Below, one piece after another: positions 25,883 through 33,138 of a stretch of DNA of 64,000 nt. The stretch lies in assembly GCA_021838445.1 (NCBI GenBank), contig JAKCDU010000005.1, positions 1 to 64,000 on the forward strand. The letters run 5' to 3'. Position 1 is the first letter of the stretch, and each line of letters begins with the position of its first letter. Source of the DNA: Actinomycetes bacterium (GTDB lineage: Bacteria > Actinomycetota > Acidimicrobiia > Acidimicrobiales > Palsa-688). The notes beneath the pieces are model-generated. The model was not told where the DNA came from. It worked only from the letters and a program-made list of their open reading frames with translations, and made no database searches. A program made the translations under genes and the position numbers.

Positions 25883-26795
25883 GACCCGACCCCACCTCGG
25901 CGTCGGCCGGCTCGATGCCGTGGAACAGCTCGTCTACCGAGGGTCCCGACTCGGTCAGGTCACGGGCCACCTCGAACTCCTCGTAGGGGTAGACGGTGTC
26001 GGCCACCCCGGGGGGTAGGCCGAACCAGTGCCGGGAGGTGGGATCGACCTGGGTGGCGTGGGCCAGGAGGGCCTCCCTGGTGACCGCGGTGAAGCCGGTC
26101 ACGTCCACGACCACCTGGGGGGTCGACGGGGCCACGCCATCGCGCTCGGCTTCCTCGGCGCGCAGGAGCCGGCCGAGCCGCTCGTCGGTGAAAGGCGATT
26201 CCATACCGAGCTCGAGGAACTTGTCGTGCATGGCCCGCATGCGCTTGGTCGACCAGCGCACGTAACAGAGCCGCTGCGGCTGCCAGGCCGGTCCGGCGTC
26301 GGGGAAGCGATCGGGGTCGCCGGCCGCGTCGAAAGCCACCTCGCTGATCTCGTTGACCCGGAGGTGATCGGGATGGGGGTAGCCGCTCTGGTCCTGGGGA
26401 TAGGTGACCACCACATTTGGACGGGTGGCCCGGATGGCGGCGACGAGGCGGCCCACCGCTTCGTCGAGGGGGGCCTGAGCGAAACTCCGGGGATCGGAGT
26501 TGGCCGGCGATTCGGGCATGCCCGAATCGCGGTAGCCGAGCAGGATGACCTCGTCGTAGCCGATGATGGCGGCCGAACGCTCGAGCTCGCCCATGCGCAC
26601 CTCGTAGAGGTTCTGACGGACGTCGGGGGAGTCCATGGCCGGGTTGAGGATGTCGCCCTCCTCCCCGCCGGTGCAGGTGACAAGGACGGTCCGCACCCCG
26701 GCCGCGTGATAGCGCGCCACCGTGGCCGCCCCCTTCGATGCTTCGTCGTCGGGATGGGCGTGAACCTGCATGAGACAGAGCCCTGGTTGGGACAT
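25875..26795 (-). CDS. mca: mycothiol S-conjugate amidase
   Basis: A 306-residue LmbE/PIG-L zinc amidase. AHPDDE near residues 13-18 and YPHPDH provide the zinc ligands and catalytic Asp. The segments TCTGGEEGDILNPAMD and NEISEVAFDAAGDPDRFPDAG are specific to Mca and MshB, and overall similarity fits Mca better. The enzyme cleaves mycothiol S-conjugates to release mercapturic acids during detoxification, which shows that the host makes mycothiol. I chose ATG 26795 over a TTG two codons upstream. Confidence 0.88.
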   Translation of the reverse strand: MSQPGLCLMQVHAHPDDEASKGAATVARYHAAGVRTVLVTCTGGEEGDILNPAMDSPDVRQNLYEVRMGELERSAAIIGYDEVILLGYRDSGMPESPANSDPRSFAQAPLDEAVGRLVAAIRATRPNVVVTYPQDQSGYPHPDHLRVNEISEVAFDAAGDPDRFPDAGPAWQPQRLCYVRWSTKRMRAMHDKFLELGMESPFTDERLGRLLRAEEAERDGVAPSTPQVVVDVTGFTAVTREALLAHATQVDPTSRHWFGLPPGVADTVYPYEEFEVARDLTESGPSVDELFHGIEPADAEVGSGRG

Positions 26796-26843
26796 TCTCA
26801 AAGAATACGGGGAAAAGTGCGTTAGCTGGTCGGCGCCGACCGA

Positions 26844-27161
26844 TCAGCCGACCGCCTCCACCAGAGCGTCGACACGCCGGGCCAGGTCGAAGTCGAGGGC
26901 GGTCAGACCGCCCGCGTCGTGGGTGGTCACCGACAGCGCCACCCGGTTCCACGAGATGGTCATGTCGGGATGGTGGTCGAGCTCCTCGGCCAGGTCGGCG
27001 ATCTGGTTGACCAAGGCCACCGCGGCCCGGAAGTCGGGGCGTACCACGGTCCGCTCGATGTGGTCGCCGCGCCGGCTCCAGGCCACTTCGGCTATGGCCT
27101 GGTCGATCTCCTGCTCGCTGAGGCGGGTACGGGGCACACCCTTTTCTACACCAGGTATCAT
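26844..27161 (-). CDS. 4a-hydroxytetrahydrobiopterin dehydratase (pterin-4a-carbinolamine dehydratase)
   Basis: A 105-residue PCD/DCoH protein. The core LAEELDHHPDMTISWNRVALSVTTHDAGGLTALD contains the two adjacent His residues, the D-x-x-W pattern and the terminal helix region. The enzyme recycles pterin cofactor after aromatic amino acid hydroxylation; in bacteria without such hydroxylases it may serve other pterin reactions. It lies 48 nt upstream of the mca start on the same strand and is divergent from the VirD4-like gene. Confidence 0.88.
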   Translation of the reverse strand: MIPGVEKGVPRTRLSEQEIDQAIAEVAWSRRGDHIERTVVRPDFRAAVALVNQIADLAEELDHHPDMTISWNRVALSVTTHDAGGLTALDFDLARRVDALVEAVG

Positions 27162-27204
27162 CAGTGCCTCTCGGCGATGCGCCCTCCGTGCGAAAGGGTT
27201 GAGC

Positions 27205-28545
27205 GTGGCCGGGATTCTCGAAGAGGTGCAGACGGCGATGAGCCGGGGCGGTGGCCGCCTCTATTCGGGCACGTCACCCGGCGGCCTGGCCCTGACCGAC
27301 CCCGAGCAGGCCCTCTTGGTCCTCGGGCCTCCCCGCTCGGGCAAGACCACCTCCCTCGTGGTCCCCAATACGTTGCTGGCCCCGGGCGCGGTGGTGAGCA
27401 CCTCCACCAAGACCGACGTCCTGGCCGCCACCGTCGCCCGACGCCTCGGGCGGGGCCGATGCTGGCTGCTCGACCCGACCGGCACCATCGACCCCCCCGA
27501 CGGCGTCGAGCCGATCCGCTGGTCGCCGGTGGCCTCGGCCCGCACCTGGGAGGAGTCGCTGGTACTGGCCCGCTCGCTGGCCGGCGCGGCCCGCCCGTCG
27601 GGCCGCTCGGGCGAATCGGCCCATTGGACCGAGCGGGCCGAAGCGCTCCTAGCCCCGCTCCTGCACGCCGCCCACCTGCAGGGATCGGGGATGGATGTGG
27701 TCGTCGGTTGGATCCTGCGCCAGGAGCTCGGACCGGCCATGGCCGTCCTGGCCGGCGAGGGCCTACGGCTGGCCGGCGACGTCCTGCGCGGCATCGACTC
27801 CACCGACTCGCGCGAGCAGTCGGGCATCTGGTCATCGGCGGCCGGGCTCCTGGCCGCCTACCGTTCCGAGCGGGTGCTCGACCGGTCGGATCCCGCCAAC
27901 TTCGACCCGGCGTCCCTGGCCGCCACGACCGACACCGTGTACGTGTGCGCGCCGGCCCGCCACCAGGACCTGGTCGCCCCCGTGGTCGTAGCCTTCCTCG
28001 ACCAGGTCCGGGCCGGCGCGTTGGCCAGCACCACGTCGGGTCGACCCCACCTGACCCTGGTCCTCGACGAGTTGGCCAACATCGCCCCCATTCCCGACCT
28101 CGCCTCCTTGGTGAGCGAGGGCGGCGGCCAGGGGGTGCTCACCGTCGGCGTCCTCCAGGACCTGTCCCAGGCTCGGAGCCGGTGGGGGGTGGCGGCCGAG
28201 GGTTTCCTCTCGCTGTTCGGAGCCAAACTGGTGCTGCCCGGCATCGCCGACCTGCGAACCCTCGAGCTGGTCTCCCAGCTCGGTGGCGAGGTCGACGTAC
28301 CGGCCCGCAGCATCAGCCGGGGGCCGTGGTGGGCGGCCGGCCGGGGTGGCGCCACGGTCTCGTGGAGCGGCCACCGCCAGCGCCGCCTACCCGTGGACCT
28401 GGTTCGCCACCAGCCTCGAGGCAGCGCAGTGATCCTGTCGGGCTCGGACCACCCCGAGCAGGTTCGGCTCCCACCCTGGTGGACCCTGGAAATCCTGCGC
28501 TCGGGGGGACACACCCCCTCACCCGACCGTAGCATCGAGCGGTGA
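27205..28545 (+). CDS. VirD4/TraG/TraD-type coupling ATPase (orphan)
   Basis: A 446-residue P-loop ATPase of the type IV secretion coupling protein group. Walker A is GPPRSGKTT with K47, followed by SLVVPNTLL, then LLDPTGTIDPP, and Walker B LTLVLDELANI. The TraM-recognition region and the RS-x-WG pattern after LQDLSQ are also typical. It lacks an N-terminal membrane anchor. No relaxase, VirB4 or pilus genes are in the window, so it is either an orphan or part of an actinobacterial system whose partners lie elsewhere. Start GTG 27205; TTG 27199 is an alternative. The EamA gene overlaps its stop by 4 nt. Confidence 0.83.
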   Translation: MAGILEEVQTAMSRGGGRLYSGTSPGGLALTDPEQALLVLGPPRSGKTTSLVVPNTLLAPGAVVSTSTKTDVLAATVARRLGRGRCWLLDPTGTIDPPDGVEPIRWSPVASARTWEESLVLARSLAGAARPSGRSGESAHWTERAEALLAPLLHAAHLQGSGMDVVVGWILRQELGPAMAVLAGEGLRLAGDVLRGIDSTDSREQSGIWSSAAGLLAAYRSERVLDRSDPANFDPASLAATTDTVYVCAPARHQDLVAPVVVAFLDQVRAGALASTTSGRPHLTLVLDELANIAPIPDLASLVSEGGGQGVLTVGVLQDLSQARSRWGVAAEGFLSLFGAKLVLPGIADLRTLELVSQLGGEVDVPARSISRGPWWAAGRGGATVSWSGHRQRRLPVDLVRHQPRGSAVILSGSDHPEQVRLPPWWTLEILRSGGHTPSPDRSIER

Positions 28546-29780
28546 GCACCCGACCGGGCCTGGAGCGGACCCCGGCCATCGCCCTGGTGGGGACGGGGGC
28601 GGTTTCGGTGCAGTTCGGGGCGGCCTTCGCCACCCACCTCTTCGGTCGGGTCGGCCCCCAGGGCGCGGTGATGCTCCGCCTGGTGGCCGCCGCCGCCGTG
28701 CTGCTCGTCGCCCGGCCACGGGCCCGGCCACGGGCCCGGTCGGTGGCCCGGTCGGTGGCCCGGAGTCGGTCCCGCTCGGACCGGCTGGTGGTGGTGTCGT
28801 TCGGTCTGGCCCTGGCCGCCATGAACCTGAGCTTCTACGAAGCCATCGCCCGCATCCCTCTGGGAGTGGCGGTGACGGTGGAGTTCTCCGGTCCCCTGGT
28901 TCTGGCCCTCGTGTCGTCGCGGCAATTCACCGACGGCCTGTGGGCGCTCGGCGCCGGAGCCGGAGTGGCCCTGCTGGCGGCGCGCACCGGAGGAGGGTTG
29001 AACCTCACCGGGTTGCTCTTCGCCCTCCTGGCCGGGGTGTTGTGGGTGGCCTACATCCTCCTGAGCAAGCAGACCGGGTCCCGCTTCGAGTCGCTCGACG
29101 GCCTGACGTGGGCCATGGCCCTAGCCGCCGCCGTCACCGTGCCGTCCGGGCTCGTTGCGGGCGGCGACCGCCTCCTGCGGCCGGGGGTGCTCGCTCTAGG
29201 TCTGGCGGTGGGGGTGATGTCCTCGGTGGTGCCCTACAGCCTGGAGCTGCTGGCCCTGCGCAAGGTCACCCCCCGGGCGTTCGGGGTGATGCTCAGCCTG
29301 GAGCCGGCCCTCGCCGCCGCCGCCGGCTTCGCCGTCCTCGGCCAGCACCTCGACGGCCGGGAATGGCTGGCGCTGGGTCTGGTCATGGGTGCCAACCTGG
29401 GAAATACCGTGGCCGGATCCCGGCGCGTGCCTCCAGTCGTCGACCCCGCTCTTGAACGATCCCCAGCCCCTCCCGGCCCTGAGCGCAACTGCCACTCAGC
29501 CGGGAAGGCTCGTGGCGGCCAGGCACACCCCAGCGGTGATGACCAAAGCGATGGCGTCGGCCGGACCGGGCCGGGCCACCCGGGCGGCGATACGGCCGGT
29601 CCCCCCGCGCGCCGTTATGGCTTCGGCCAGCTCGCCGGCCCGGCGCACCGAGACGGCAATAGCCGCGACCATCAGATCGACGATCTCGTCCAGCCACCGC
29701 TCGACGTCGCCCCGCCCGGGCCGCTCGGGGGCGGGTCGCAGGCGCCGTGCCGCCAGCAAGGTCCGCATCTCGCCCACTAG
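28542..29780 (+). CDS. EamA family transporter (RhtA-like exporter) with a doubtful C-terminal extension
   Basis: A multi-pass drug/metabolite transporter with ten predicted membrane segments in two EamA repeats. AAMNLSFYEAIARIPLGVAVTVEFSGPL and the later SSVVPYSLELLALRKVTPRAFGVMLSLEPALAA match RhtA-type amino acid exporters. It starts at GTG 28542 in a GTGA overlap with the VirD4-like gene. The family normally ends near codon 300, but the frame stays open to 29780, adding about 100 hydrophilic residues that run antisense through the ecfT 3' end. A TGA at 29453-29455 in another frame would end the protein normally after a one-base shift. Confidence 0.78.
   Translation: MSTRPGLERTPAIALVGTGAVSVQFGAAFATHLFGRVGPQGAVMLRLVAAAAVLLVARPRARPRARSVARSVARSRSRSDRLVVVSFGLALAAMNLSFYEAIARIPLGVAVTVEFSGPLVLALVSSRQFTDGLWALGAGAGVALLAARTGGGLNLTGLLFALLAGVLWVAYILLSKQTGSRFESLDGLTWAMALAAAVTVPSGLVAGGDRLLRPGVLALGLAVGVMSSVVPYSLELLALRKVTPRAFGVMLSLEPALAAAAGFAVLGQHLDGREWLALGLVMGANLGNTVAGSRRVPPVVDPALERSPAPPGPERNCHSAGKARGGQAHPSGDDQSDGVGRTGPGHPGGDTAGPPARRYGFGQLAGPAHRDGNSRDHQIDDLVQPPLDVAPPGPLGGGSQAPCRQQGPHLAH
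28710..28757. repeat. 12-bp tandem repeats coding an Arg-rich loop in the EamA protein
   Basis: Two copies of GCCCGGCCACGG are followed by two copies of GCCCGGTCGGTG. Translated, they give RPRA RPRA and RSVA RSVA, a strongly basic loop between the second and third membrane segments. By the positive-inside rule this loop should be cytoplasmic. The length is probably variable between strains. Confidence 0.8.
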
Positions 29781-30329
29781 GAGCGGGAGGCTGCGCACGC
29801 ACAGCGCCACGGCCACCGCCAGCTCGTCCACGGGTACCCGGATCAGCGCGAGGGGTGACAGCAGGCGGCTCATGGCCGGGGCGATCTCGCCCAGCGGGGT
29901 GGTCCAGCCGAGCAGGGCGGCGGCGATCAGCAGCACCGCTCCGACCATCACGAACCGGGTGTAGGCGTCGATGCCGCCGAAGCCCAGATGGACCGGCCCC
30001 ACCGACAGGTGGGGGGAGCCCCCGGCCACCGACGCCAGGCCCCCGGTGACGAGGATCACCATCCAGAACAGCCTGGGGGGCCGCGGCCATGCCCCGGCCG
30101 GGATGCGGGCCATGAGGACGGTGGCCAGAACCAGCGCGCTGACCAGGCCGATGGTCGTCCAGTTCGGGAAGTACGACAGCGTGATGCTGAGCCCGGCCAC
30201 CGCCAGGATCTTGGTGCCCGCCCACAGCCGGTGGACCGGGGAGTCCACCTTCACCTCCCTCAGGAGGTTCAGCTGCGGCGGCCGGTACGGCTCCCTGTCG
30301 CCGGTGGCCCCGGCGGCTCTCCTCGTCAC
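29496..30329 (-). CDS. ECF transporter transmembrane component EcfT
   Basis: A 277-residue CbiQ/EcfT protein with about five membrane segments. SPVHRLWAGTKILAVAGLSI is the family start; the two coupling-helix Ala-Arg-Gly type motifs are represented by LLAARRLRP and AITARGG. It joins the ATPases to the substrate-binding S component. GTG 30329 overlaps the stop of the fused S/ATPase gene by 4 nt, so the two are translationally coupled. Its 3' end overlaps the long tail of the opposing EamA frame by 285 nt. Confidence 0.87.
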   Translation of the reverse strand: MTRRAAGATGDREPYRPPQLNLLREVKVDSPVHRLWAGTKILAVAGLSITLSYFPNWTTIGLVSALVLATVLMARIPAGAWPRPPRLFWMVILVTGGLASVAGGSPHLSVGPVHLGFGGIDAYTRFVMVGAVLLIAAALLGWTTPLGEIAPAMSRLLSPLALIRVPVDELAVAVALCVRSLPLLVGEMRTLLAARRLRPAPERPGRGDVERWLDEIVDLMVAAIAVSVRRAGELAEAITARGGTGRIAARVARPGPADAIALVITAGVCLAATSLPG

Positions 30330-32371
30330 AGGCCGGCCGCTTCGGTCGTCGAGTCGGCCACGACCCGGCCCGAGTCCAGGCGGATCACCCGGTCGCAGAG
30401 CCGCTCCATGCCGTGGAGGTCGTGGGAGATGACCACGACGGTCAATCCGCCGCCGCTGCGCAGCCCCGCGAGAAGGTCGATGAGGCTCTCCCGGCTGGGC
30501 CGGTCGAGGCCGGCCATGGGCTCGTCCAGCACCAGCACCGACGGGTGCCGGGCCAGGATGCCAGCCAGCGCCACCCGCCGCTGCTCCCCACCGCTGAGCG
30601 AGTCCACCCGCCGGTCGACAAAGCGGTTCGGGTCCAATCCCACCGAGCGCAGAGCGGCGGCCACCTCCGCGTCGCTGGCCGCCCCGGCCGCCCGCACGTC
30701 GTCTCCGACCTCGGCCCGCTGCAGCTGCAACCGGGCGTGCTGGAAGGCCAGCCCTACGCTCCCGACGTTGGTCCGCACCGGGGTGTCACCGAGCCGGCAC
30801 TCACCGTAGGTCGGTCGCAGCAGACCGGCCATGATCCACGCCAAGGTCGATTTGCCCGATCCATTACCCCCCACGATCAGGGCCCCCTCGCCCGGGTCGA
30901 ACGCCAGGTCCACCGACTGCAGGGCGGTGCCGGACCAGGGAGTGCCGACCCCGTAGACGTGGGTCACGGAGCTGACCTCGAGGCGGAGCGGACGGCGCGG
31001 CGCCCCGCTCGACGAGCCGAGCAGTGGTGGCGGCGGCGGGGCTGCGGCTCGGCCGGGGACCGGGTGGTCGGCGACCATGCGTCCGTGGTCCATCCGCAGC
31101 CGGCGATCGGCCACGGCCGCCTCCTCGTCGCGGTGGGTCACGTGGACGACCGCCGTGGCGTAAGCGGCGGGGAGGCGGCGCAGCAGGGCGGTCAGGTCGC
31201 GGCGGCCCTCCTCGTCGATCATCGCCGTCGACTCGTCGGAGAGCAGCAGCCGGGGTCGGCGGGCGAGGGCGGCGGCCACGGCCAGACGCTGCAGCTGGCC
31301 GCCCGACAGGGCCGATGTCTCCCTGTCGCCGAGTCCATCGAGGCCCACGGATCGCAGCAGACCTTCGATGTCCACCTGTTCGTGGTCGGCGAGCCCCCAC
31401 ACCACGTCATCGGCGACCCTCACCCCCAGCACCTGGGTCTCGGGATGCTGCATGATCAGCGCCGTACCGCCGGGCCGGCCCAACCCGGGGCTGCCCGGAC
31501 GGGTCACCACCCCGGTGGTGGGGGCTTTGCCGGCGAGGATGCGCGTAAGTGTCGACTTGCCCGACCCATTGTCCCCGACCAGGGCCACCATCTCGGCGGG
31601 CGCCACCGTGAGGTCCACTCCCTGCAGGGCGTCGGTGTCGGTGCCCGGGTAACGGTAGGTCACCGCATCGACTCGAACCGGTACCGGCTCGGGTACCGAG
31701 GCCGGGTCGGCCGGGGTGGCGTCGAAGCGGTCCTGAGCCCGGATCCACTGCAGCCTCTCCAGGACGGCGCCGAGGAAGACCCAACCGAGCAGGGCGAACC
31801 ACACCGTCGCCACCACCACGATCACTGCGATGGTGACCCACCAGTACCGGATGCTGTCGTGGATGAAGGTGTCCAGGGTGTCGAGAGCGCCCTTGGGGAC
31901 CCGCAGCGCGACGAGGATGTGACGAACCCCTTTCCAGGTGTTGGTCACCTGCAGCAGGGTGAGCTTGCGCAGCGATCCGAACACCGCCAGCAGACCGACG
32001 CTGGCGGCGGCCAGCACCGGTCCGATGACCGCCACCCCGGCGGCGACCACGGCCGGTCCCCAGTCGCGCCGCTTGGCCGTGCCCACCAGACCTCCTACCG
32101 CGGCGCACTCCACGATGTTGGTGACCGATCCCGTGCCGGCCACGAGGAAGCACAGCACCGCGGCGGCGAACGCGGCGGCCATCAGGGCCCGGAAGCGGTG
32201 GCGGTGGGCCACGACACCGAGTGGCACGACGGCGAAGGCGGCGATGACGCTCAGATGAGGAAGGAACCAGCCGGCCACGGTGAGGACCACGGCGAGGGTG
32301 GCGAGGACCGCGGCGGTGGCCAACTCGAGCGGCCGGAGCGGCCCCTTGGGCCGGGTCGGCTCCTCGGGCAT
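30326..32371 (-). CDS. fused ECF transporter: S-component-like membrane domain plus two EcfA ATPase domains
   Basis: A 681-residue fusion. Residues about 14-230 hold five or six membrane segments (LELATAAVLATLAVVLTVAGW onward, possible S component or DUF2232-like). Two ATPase domains follow: Walker A K272 with signature LSGGQLQR, and Walker A K507 with LSGGEQRR. The first Walker B reads LLLSDESTA and the second VLVLDEP. With EcfT downstream this gives a complete vitamin or metal uptake system from two genes. ATG 32371 has GAGGGG just upstream; the longer open frame is low complexity. The substrate is unknown and no riboswitch is evident upstream. Confidence 0.85.
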   Translation of the reverse strand: MPEEPTRPKGPLRPLELATAAVLATLAVVLTVAGWFLPHLSVIAAFAVVPLGVVAHRHRFRALMAAAFAAAVLCFLVAGTGSVTNIVECAAVGGLVGTAKRRDWGPAVVAAGVAVIGPVLAAASVGLLAVFGSLRKLTLLQVTNTWKGVRHILVALRVPKGALDTLDTFIHDSIRYWWVTIAVIVVVATVWFALLGWVFLGAVLERLQWIRAQDRFDATPADPASVPEPVPVRVDAVTYRYPGTDTDALQGVDLTVAPAEMVALVGDNGSGKSTLTRILAGKAPTTGVVTRPGSPGLGRPGGTALIMQHPETQVLGVRVADDVVWGLADHEQVDIEGLLRSVGLDGLGDRETSALSGGQLQRLAVAAALARRPRLLLSDESTAMIDEEGRRDLTALLRRLPAAYATAVVHVTHRDEEAAVADRRLRMDHGRMVADHPVPGRAAAPPPPPLLGSSSGAPRRPLRLEVSSVTHVYGVGTPWSGTALQSVDLAFDPGEGALIVGGNGSGKSTLAWIMAGLLRPTYGECRLGDTPVRTNVGSVGLAFQHARLQLQRAEVGDDVRAAGAASDAEVAAALRSVGLDPNRFVDRRVDSLSGGEQRRVALAGILARHPSVLVLDEPMAGLDRPSRESLIDLLAGLRSGGGLTVVVISHDLHGMERLCDRVIRLDSGRVVADSTTEAAGL

Positions 32372-32493
32372 CCCCTCAGCCTGCCATCCCCGGCGGGGGT
32401 TCAGGCGCCGGGTGGCCAGCGGCTCCCGACCTCCCTCAGAGGGCCGGCCCGGAACTGTCACCCGAGCGACCGCGGCCGGGGCCGGCCCGGGCT

Positions 32494-33075
32494 TCAGGCC
32501 GCCACCTGCGGGAAACGCCTCCAACCGGCGATCTGGACGGCCCCTCGGGCGTCGACCATCCGGGCGGACAGGCCCAGGGAGGAAACCCAGTCCACCGCGT
32601 CCTCACCTCGCGACAGAGCCGCCAGCGCCGTGGCCCGGGCCAGCCGGCAGGACCTGGCCGCCACCGTCACGATCCTCCACGGGTTGGTCGGCTCGGCGGC
32701 ACGGACGGTCGCGAGGCCCCCGGCGTCGAGGCGTACCGACAACGGCTCCGGCACCGAGCCGTCGGTGATCCGGACGGGCCAGCCACCGGCCGGGGCCGAC
32801 CCGGCGGTGGCCAGGTCACCGCCCAGACTGACCAGCACCCCGGCGCGTGCGGCGCGCGCCGCCCGCAGGGCCAGGCGGTCGGCCCCTCGAGCCAGATGGG
32901 GGCCGCCGGCCAGGTCCATCGGCGTCAGGTCGCGGCGCACCAGCAACGCGGCGCGGCCTATCGTCCCCGGTTGGGTGGACACGACGGTGACCTGGCAGCC
33001 GCCGACGGTGAAGGCGGCCCGGCCCAAAGACCCGGCCCGGGTGATTCGGATCGGCTCGGTGGTCTGCATGTCCAT
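32494..33075 (-). CDS. short ApbE-like (FAD:protein FMN transferase family) protein
   Basis: A 193-residue protein that resembles only the middle and C-terminal part of ApbE. ARGAD at residues 62-66 matches the K/R-G-x-x-D turn, GGD at 85-87 matches the conserved LGGD, and the terminal DARGAVQIAGW resembles the last strands. The N-terminal half of normal ApbE (about 300 residues) is absent, so the flavin site is probably incomplete. It lies 63 nt downstream of dnaE2 on the same strand and may be read from the same SOS promoter. It may be a remnant or a repurposed domain. Confidence 0.62.
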   Translation of the reverse strand: MDMQTTEPIRITRAGSLGRAAFTVGGCQVTVVSTQPGTIGRAALLVRRDLTPMDLAGGPHLARGADRLALRAARAARAGVLVSLGGDLATAGSAPAGGWPVRITDGSVPEPLSVRLDAGGLATVRAAEPTNPWRIVTVAARSCRLARATALAALSRGEDAVDWVSSLGLSARMVDARGAVQIAGWRRFPQVAA

Positions 33076-33138
33076 GAGTGTCGGTTCATTTCCTGGGGTC
33101 GAGCGCGAAAATCTCTGGGAAGTTCCTGTGAAGCGGAA

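Noticed and set aside
32372-32493. Possible riboswitch before the ECF transporter
   Set aside because: I looked for TPP, cobalamin and FMN signature strings and found none. A CTGAGGGG before the ATG is just the ribosome site.
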